From Turbatrix aceti (taxonomy: Eukaryota > Nematoda > Chromadorea > Rhabditida > Panagrolaimidae), in NCBI GenBank assembly GCA_963969345.1, contig OZ017769.1:1054001-1118000 (forward strand): DNA of 64,000 bases. Reading direction: 5' to 3'. Both the position numbers and the translations under genes were made by a program. Positions 60,807 through 64,000 of the stretch are shown here, in pieces; within the stretch, counting starts at the first letter, position 1, and each line of letters opens with the position of its first letter. The notes under the pieces are model-generated. The model saw nothing but the letters and a program-made list of their open reading frames with translations, did not search any database and had not been told where the DNA came from.

Positions 60807-62042
60807 ATGGCTCCCGCAACCACGCTGGCTTTCCTGTGCTTCCTGGCGTTTGTTCATGCCCAAAAAATTCCCAGCTCCATAGAACTCAACGAAGTAAGAC
60901 CCGATTTCGACCGTTACGATGTTGTTCCAGCCCAATTAGCCCCCGTGGCTACCGGGGTCCAAGAAGACCACCCCAAAGTAGCCATCGGATCCCAAGAAGA
61001 CCACCCCGAAGTAGTACACGGCGAAGAAGGCCACGACTGGGGATACGGTCTTCAGGACAATCCCCTCACCTGGCCTGGCAGGTGCAATGCCGGGCATCGA
61101 CAGTCACCTGTTGACATCAATCCTGACAACTATGAAATCGCTCACATGTCACGGTTATTTTTTGTTTTCTACGAAAAATCGGGAAATCTTTCGTTTACCA
61201 ACAATGGTCATACAAGTGAGTTCTTGGGGTCTTTAATGAAAATTATAAAGAATGTTTTAGTCATCGTTGAGGGCTTTGAAAACTGGAAAGAACAACCCTA
61301 CATTTTTGGCGGCGATCTAGGCAGCAGGTACCGACTTATCCAGTTTCACCTGCACTGGGCGCAGACTGACATCGACGGCAGTGAGCACACTGTCGATCAC
61401 ATTCATTATCCAGTTGAGGTAAACTTTTTTTTAGTTAAAATTAATTAAAATTGCAAAAAGAAGTGCGCACGCGCTTCGGTGTGAAAATTTAGTTACGCCA
61501 CGAAAACAAATTTGTTGGATTAAATCAAACGAATGTATTTTTTTCAGGTGCATTTTGTTCACCTGAAAGAAAACTACTCCTGGGAAGAAGCGAGTCACCA
61601 CGACGACGGCATCTCAGTCGTCGGCGTCTTCGCAGCCGACACACCTGTTTCCAGGCCCTTTGCTTCTCTCTCGAATTACTTCAATTCTATCCGGCACATT
61701 GGAGATACCGTATCCCTTACAAACTTTAACATGTACTCTTTGCTTCCCCATGACAGGTCTACGTTTTACCGGTACTCAGGATCACTGACAACGCCGCCCT
61801 GTGACGAATCCGTCATCTGGACCGTTCTTGCGGATCCTATCAGCATTTCTCCCCGCCAACTGGCCCTGCTCAGGCAAATTGCCGGCCATGATGGCGAGCC
61901 CCAGGACCACAACGATCGACCGGTGCAGGAGTTTTACGAGCGACACGTGCTCTTCCGTCCTAGCGATTTTGACTCTGCTTCACCTGGAATATCGTGTGCT
62001 GTGCCAATTATTGTTATTTTAATTGCAAAATTCATTTTTTAA
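60807..62042 (+). CDS. Alpha-carbonic anhydrase, secreted or GPI-anchored
   Basis: It interconverts CO2 and bicarbonate outside the cell. Exons 60807-61215, 61261-61418 and 61548-62042 give 353 residues. Residues 1-18 are a signal peptide (LAFLCFLAFVHA). A pair of near-identical acidic repeats (GVQEDHPKVAIG / GSQEDHPEVVHG) precedes the catalytic domain. The three zinc histidines are present: H165 and H167 in FHLHW and H191 in EVHFVH. The proton-shuttle His is probably in NNGHT. GSLTTPPCDESVIWTV and an RxSPxQL-like ISPRQLALLR motif complete the fold. A hydrophobic C-terminus (VPIIVILIAKFIF) preceded by small residues suggests a GPI anchor. The first intron is only 45 nt and in frame. AATAAA is at 62139. 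Confidence 0.92.
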
Positions 62043-62173
62043 TTGATTTACAATATTTTTTTTGCATTTGTATGAACTAAAAAATACTGTAGTTTTTTTA
62101 TTTGTTTATTTGTTGAATAGTGTGCCTTGGGTAGTATGAATAAATTTTGACACACAAAAAAATGACCCTCATA

Positions 62174-63405
62174 CACAGGATGCAACAAGTGGGCAGTAGA
62201 GCCTGAAAAAGTGTATGCGCGCGCGCGCAGTGCATTAACTTTGATAGCTTGGGGTAAAATCAGTTTTTAATTGTAAAACCAAATAATTATATCACTGAAT
62301 TGGGCATGTCCTGAATTTTGCAACGAGCAAAAGTTTGTGAAAAAATATTAATTTTAAGCAATAGGCAGTGGTTTGAAGTGCAAGTTGTTAAAAATGCATA
62401 ATAGCCCGATTTGCAGGCCAATAGCTAAAAGCCTGTACGGATTTGTTCGTTACCTTGCTATCCACATATACGAAAAGGTCCCGATAGCTGTCGATGTATC
62501 AATAAGTAGATATCACTTGATAACCGTTTTGCCCCTTGAAAGTGCGCACGCTGTGCATTTGCTGGCCATAGTGCATGCTCCCATACGGATACCTGTCCGG
62601 CGCGCAAGCACCTATAGGTGCTTCCGACAAATGATTTTTGAGTCTTATTGAATGCAAAATGTGCTTTGTGGCAAAAAAATGGCGCCAACATAGGAGGAAT
62701 TATAAGTTTTTCTAAATGTTTTGTACATGCCAAAGAGTGTATGTATGTACATCGAAAATATTGGTTGTTCAGTCCATCGCATTGTTTGTTTCACGCCTTT
62801 CGTGGTGCTGCGGTAGCTTTGATTTGCACCGCACCGTGCCGCTGTCGCGGCGAGCGTTCGGAAAGCGCGCACGAGCCTGGAGGTGGCACCTCCAGGTTCG
62901 TTTTCTTTCCCAGGACTGCCTCTCGAGTGGCGGTCAGTTAACGAATGCAACTTTGATTTCCAAGGAAGCGCTAAATATTAGAAAGGGAGCCTATGTTGGC
63001 GCCATTTTTTGCCACAAAACACATTTTGCATTCGATAGGACACAAAAATCATTTGTTGGGACAGCTTATGTATTGCACAATGGTTTTCCATGCTGAATTC
63101 AGCGTTATCGGGGCATGACTGAAGCATCTATGTGGTACAGCAAGTTGGATATGCAGTTTTTTGAATGCGCGCCGGACAGGTCAAACCAAACCACTGCCAT
63201 ATAGCTTAAAATTAATATTTTTTCACAAACTGTAGCTCGTTGCAAAATTTAGGACATGCCCGATTCAGTGATATAATTATTTGGTTTTACAATTAAAAAC
63301 TGATTTTACCCCAAGCTATCAAAGTTAATGCACTGCGCGCGCGCATACACTTTTTCAGGCTCTACTGCCAGCTGCCACAAAATAAGGTTGAAGTTGCATC
63401 CTGTG
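62174..63405. mobile_element. ~1.23 kb foldback element
   Basis: Outer arms at ~62174-62375 and ~63190-63405 are inverted copies. Both run from CACAGGATGCAAC through AGTAGAGCCTGAAAAAGTGT, a GCGCGCGC tract and ACTTTGATAGCTTGGGGTAA. An inner pair (~62600-62700 and ~62990-63065) is also inverted, sharing TGTTGGCGCCATTTTTTGCC and an AAAATGATTTGT-type segment. A perfect 16 bp palindrome, AGCACCTATAGGTGCT, lies at ~62606-62623. No coding region is supported inside. It begins just after the poly(A) signal of the carbonic anhydrase gene. Confidence 0.75.
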
Positions 63406-63791
63406 CTCACATAATGCCAATTTTTGTGTTTCTGAATTCCAATTTTTGTGTTTTATTCCGTAGTTTCTGCTTTATAATTTATTAACGCTCATGTTTCTTA
63501 GTTGTTGATCATTTCACCTTTGATTTTTCTGTTTGAGTTTTTCCCCCTTTCACTTCCGACAATTCAAAACCACCAATTTATCATTACCGACATTACGATA
63601 ACAAATTACCAACTCCTTGCATGGCACGATAATAATTACTAGTTCAACACCCATACAAAATCAGACACGTATGTATAATGGAGTTTAAAGACGATGATGA
63701 GAACGAGAATGGGTTGATTCGCAGCTCAGGAGCCGGAAGGGAGGGGAGTTATAGAAACTGTATTGCGTTGAAGCCATTTTTTGTGTTTTGA
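63406..63791. other. Intergenic DNA, no gene supported
   Basis: AT-rich 3' flank of the partial gene at the window end. Nothing recognisable. Confidence 0.45.
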
Positions 63792-64000
63792 TTATTCGTG
63801 GATAGCCTCCAGCATTTCTGGGTACATGAAGTTCACAGGCCTGAAAATAGTTTTTATTTCACTTTAAAAAAAATTAAAATATCCACTTACTTGGTAAAAT
63901 TAATCTCGACAAAGTACCTCTTGGGGAGGGCAACGGCTTGTTGCATTTTTTCCTTGATCGTTTGGCTCATCAATGTAAGCATCTTAAAAGGCAGGTAGAC
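63792..64000 (-). CDS. 3' end of an unidentified gene (cut by the window edge)
   Basis: Two exons on the minus strand join in frame: 64000-63891 (continuing beyond the window) and 63840-63792, with a GTAAGT donor and a TTTTCAG acceptor. The last ~52 residues read ...LPFKMLTLMSQTIKEKMQQ, then LPKRYFVEINFTKPVNFMYP and LEAIHE before the stop. The clean splice pair and codon use support a real gene. Too little is visible to name the family. Confidence 0.6.

Overview
The window is nuclear DNA from a small-genome animal, almost certainly a nematode. Coding exons are GC-rich. Introns and intergenic DNA are AT-rich, with GTAAGT/GTGAGT donors and TTTTCAG-type acceptors. Several start codons lie just after a splice-acceptor-like sequence, as expected for trans-spliced or 5'-UTR-intron nematode genes. 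The strongest taxonomic clue is an Argonaute whose PIWI domain looks like the nematode WAGO clade. A Toll receptor of TOL-1 layout, a short NEKL-2-type kinase without RCC1 repeats and a one-RRM miniature RNA-binding protein agree with this. All gene models below were joined by hand from open frames and splice sites; exon sums were checked to keep the frame.

Layout. 0-3.3 kb: mrpl-24 (+) facing a divergent PP1-type phosphatase (-) tail to tail. 3.3-7.2 kb: repeat-rich DNA holding a ~3.2 kb terminal-inverted-repeat element with a ~1.07 kb foldback nested inside. 7.3-8.8 kb: a BTB/BACK protein. 8.8-20.9 kb: about 12 kb with no supported gene. 20.9-29.3 kb: a six-exon Toll receptor. 29.8-32.9 kb: a WAGO-like Argonaute (-). 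34.4-35.8 kb: an unrecognised coiled-coil protein. 36.1-36.4 kb: a decayed fragment of the alpha-COP gene (-). 37.3-39.1 kb: NEK8/NEKL-2-like kinase. 39.6-41.2 kb: ZIP11-type metal transporter (-), divergent from CHMP2B at 41.7-42.7 kb. 42.9-44.0 kb: APE1/EXO-3 endonuclease (-). 45.3-46.1 kb: one-RRM protein (-). 46.7-49.1 kb: WAVE/SCAR. 50.2-51.8 kb: farnesyl diphosphate synthase. 52.4-53.4 kb: unknown basic protein (-). 54.9-56.2 kb: stanniocalcin-like secreted protein (-). 56.5-58.0 kb: perilipin. 58.6-60.3 kb: an inverted-repeat pair enclosing a multi-pass membrane protein gene. 60.8-62.0 kb: extracellular alpha-carbonic anhydrase. 62.2-63.4 kb: another foldback element. 63.8-64.0 kb: the 3' end of an unidentified gene (-).

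No operon-like run of co-directional, tightly spaced genes is visible. Neighbours are mostly convergent or divergent housekeeping and signalling genes with no shared pathway. The more unusual content is the density of foldback DNA, one apparently enclosing a gene; the catalytically altered Argonaute; the scrambled alpha-COP remnant; and short motifs recurring in introns. I found no CRISPR array, rRNA or convincing tRNA gene.
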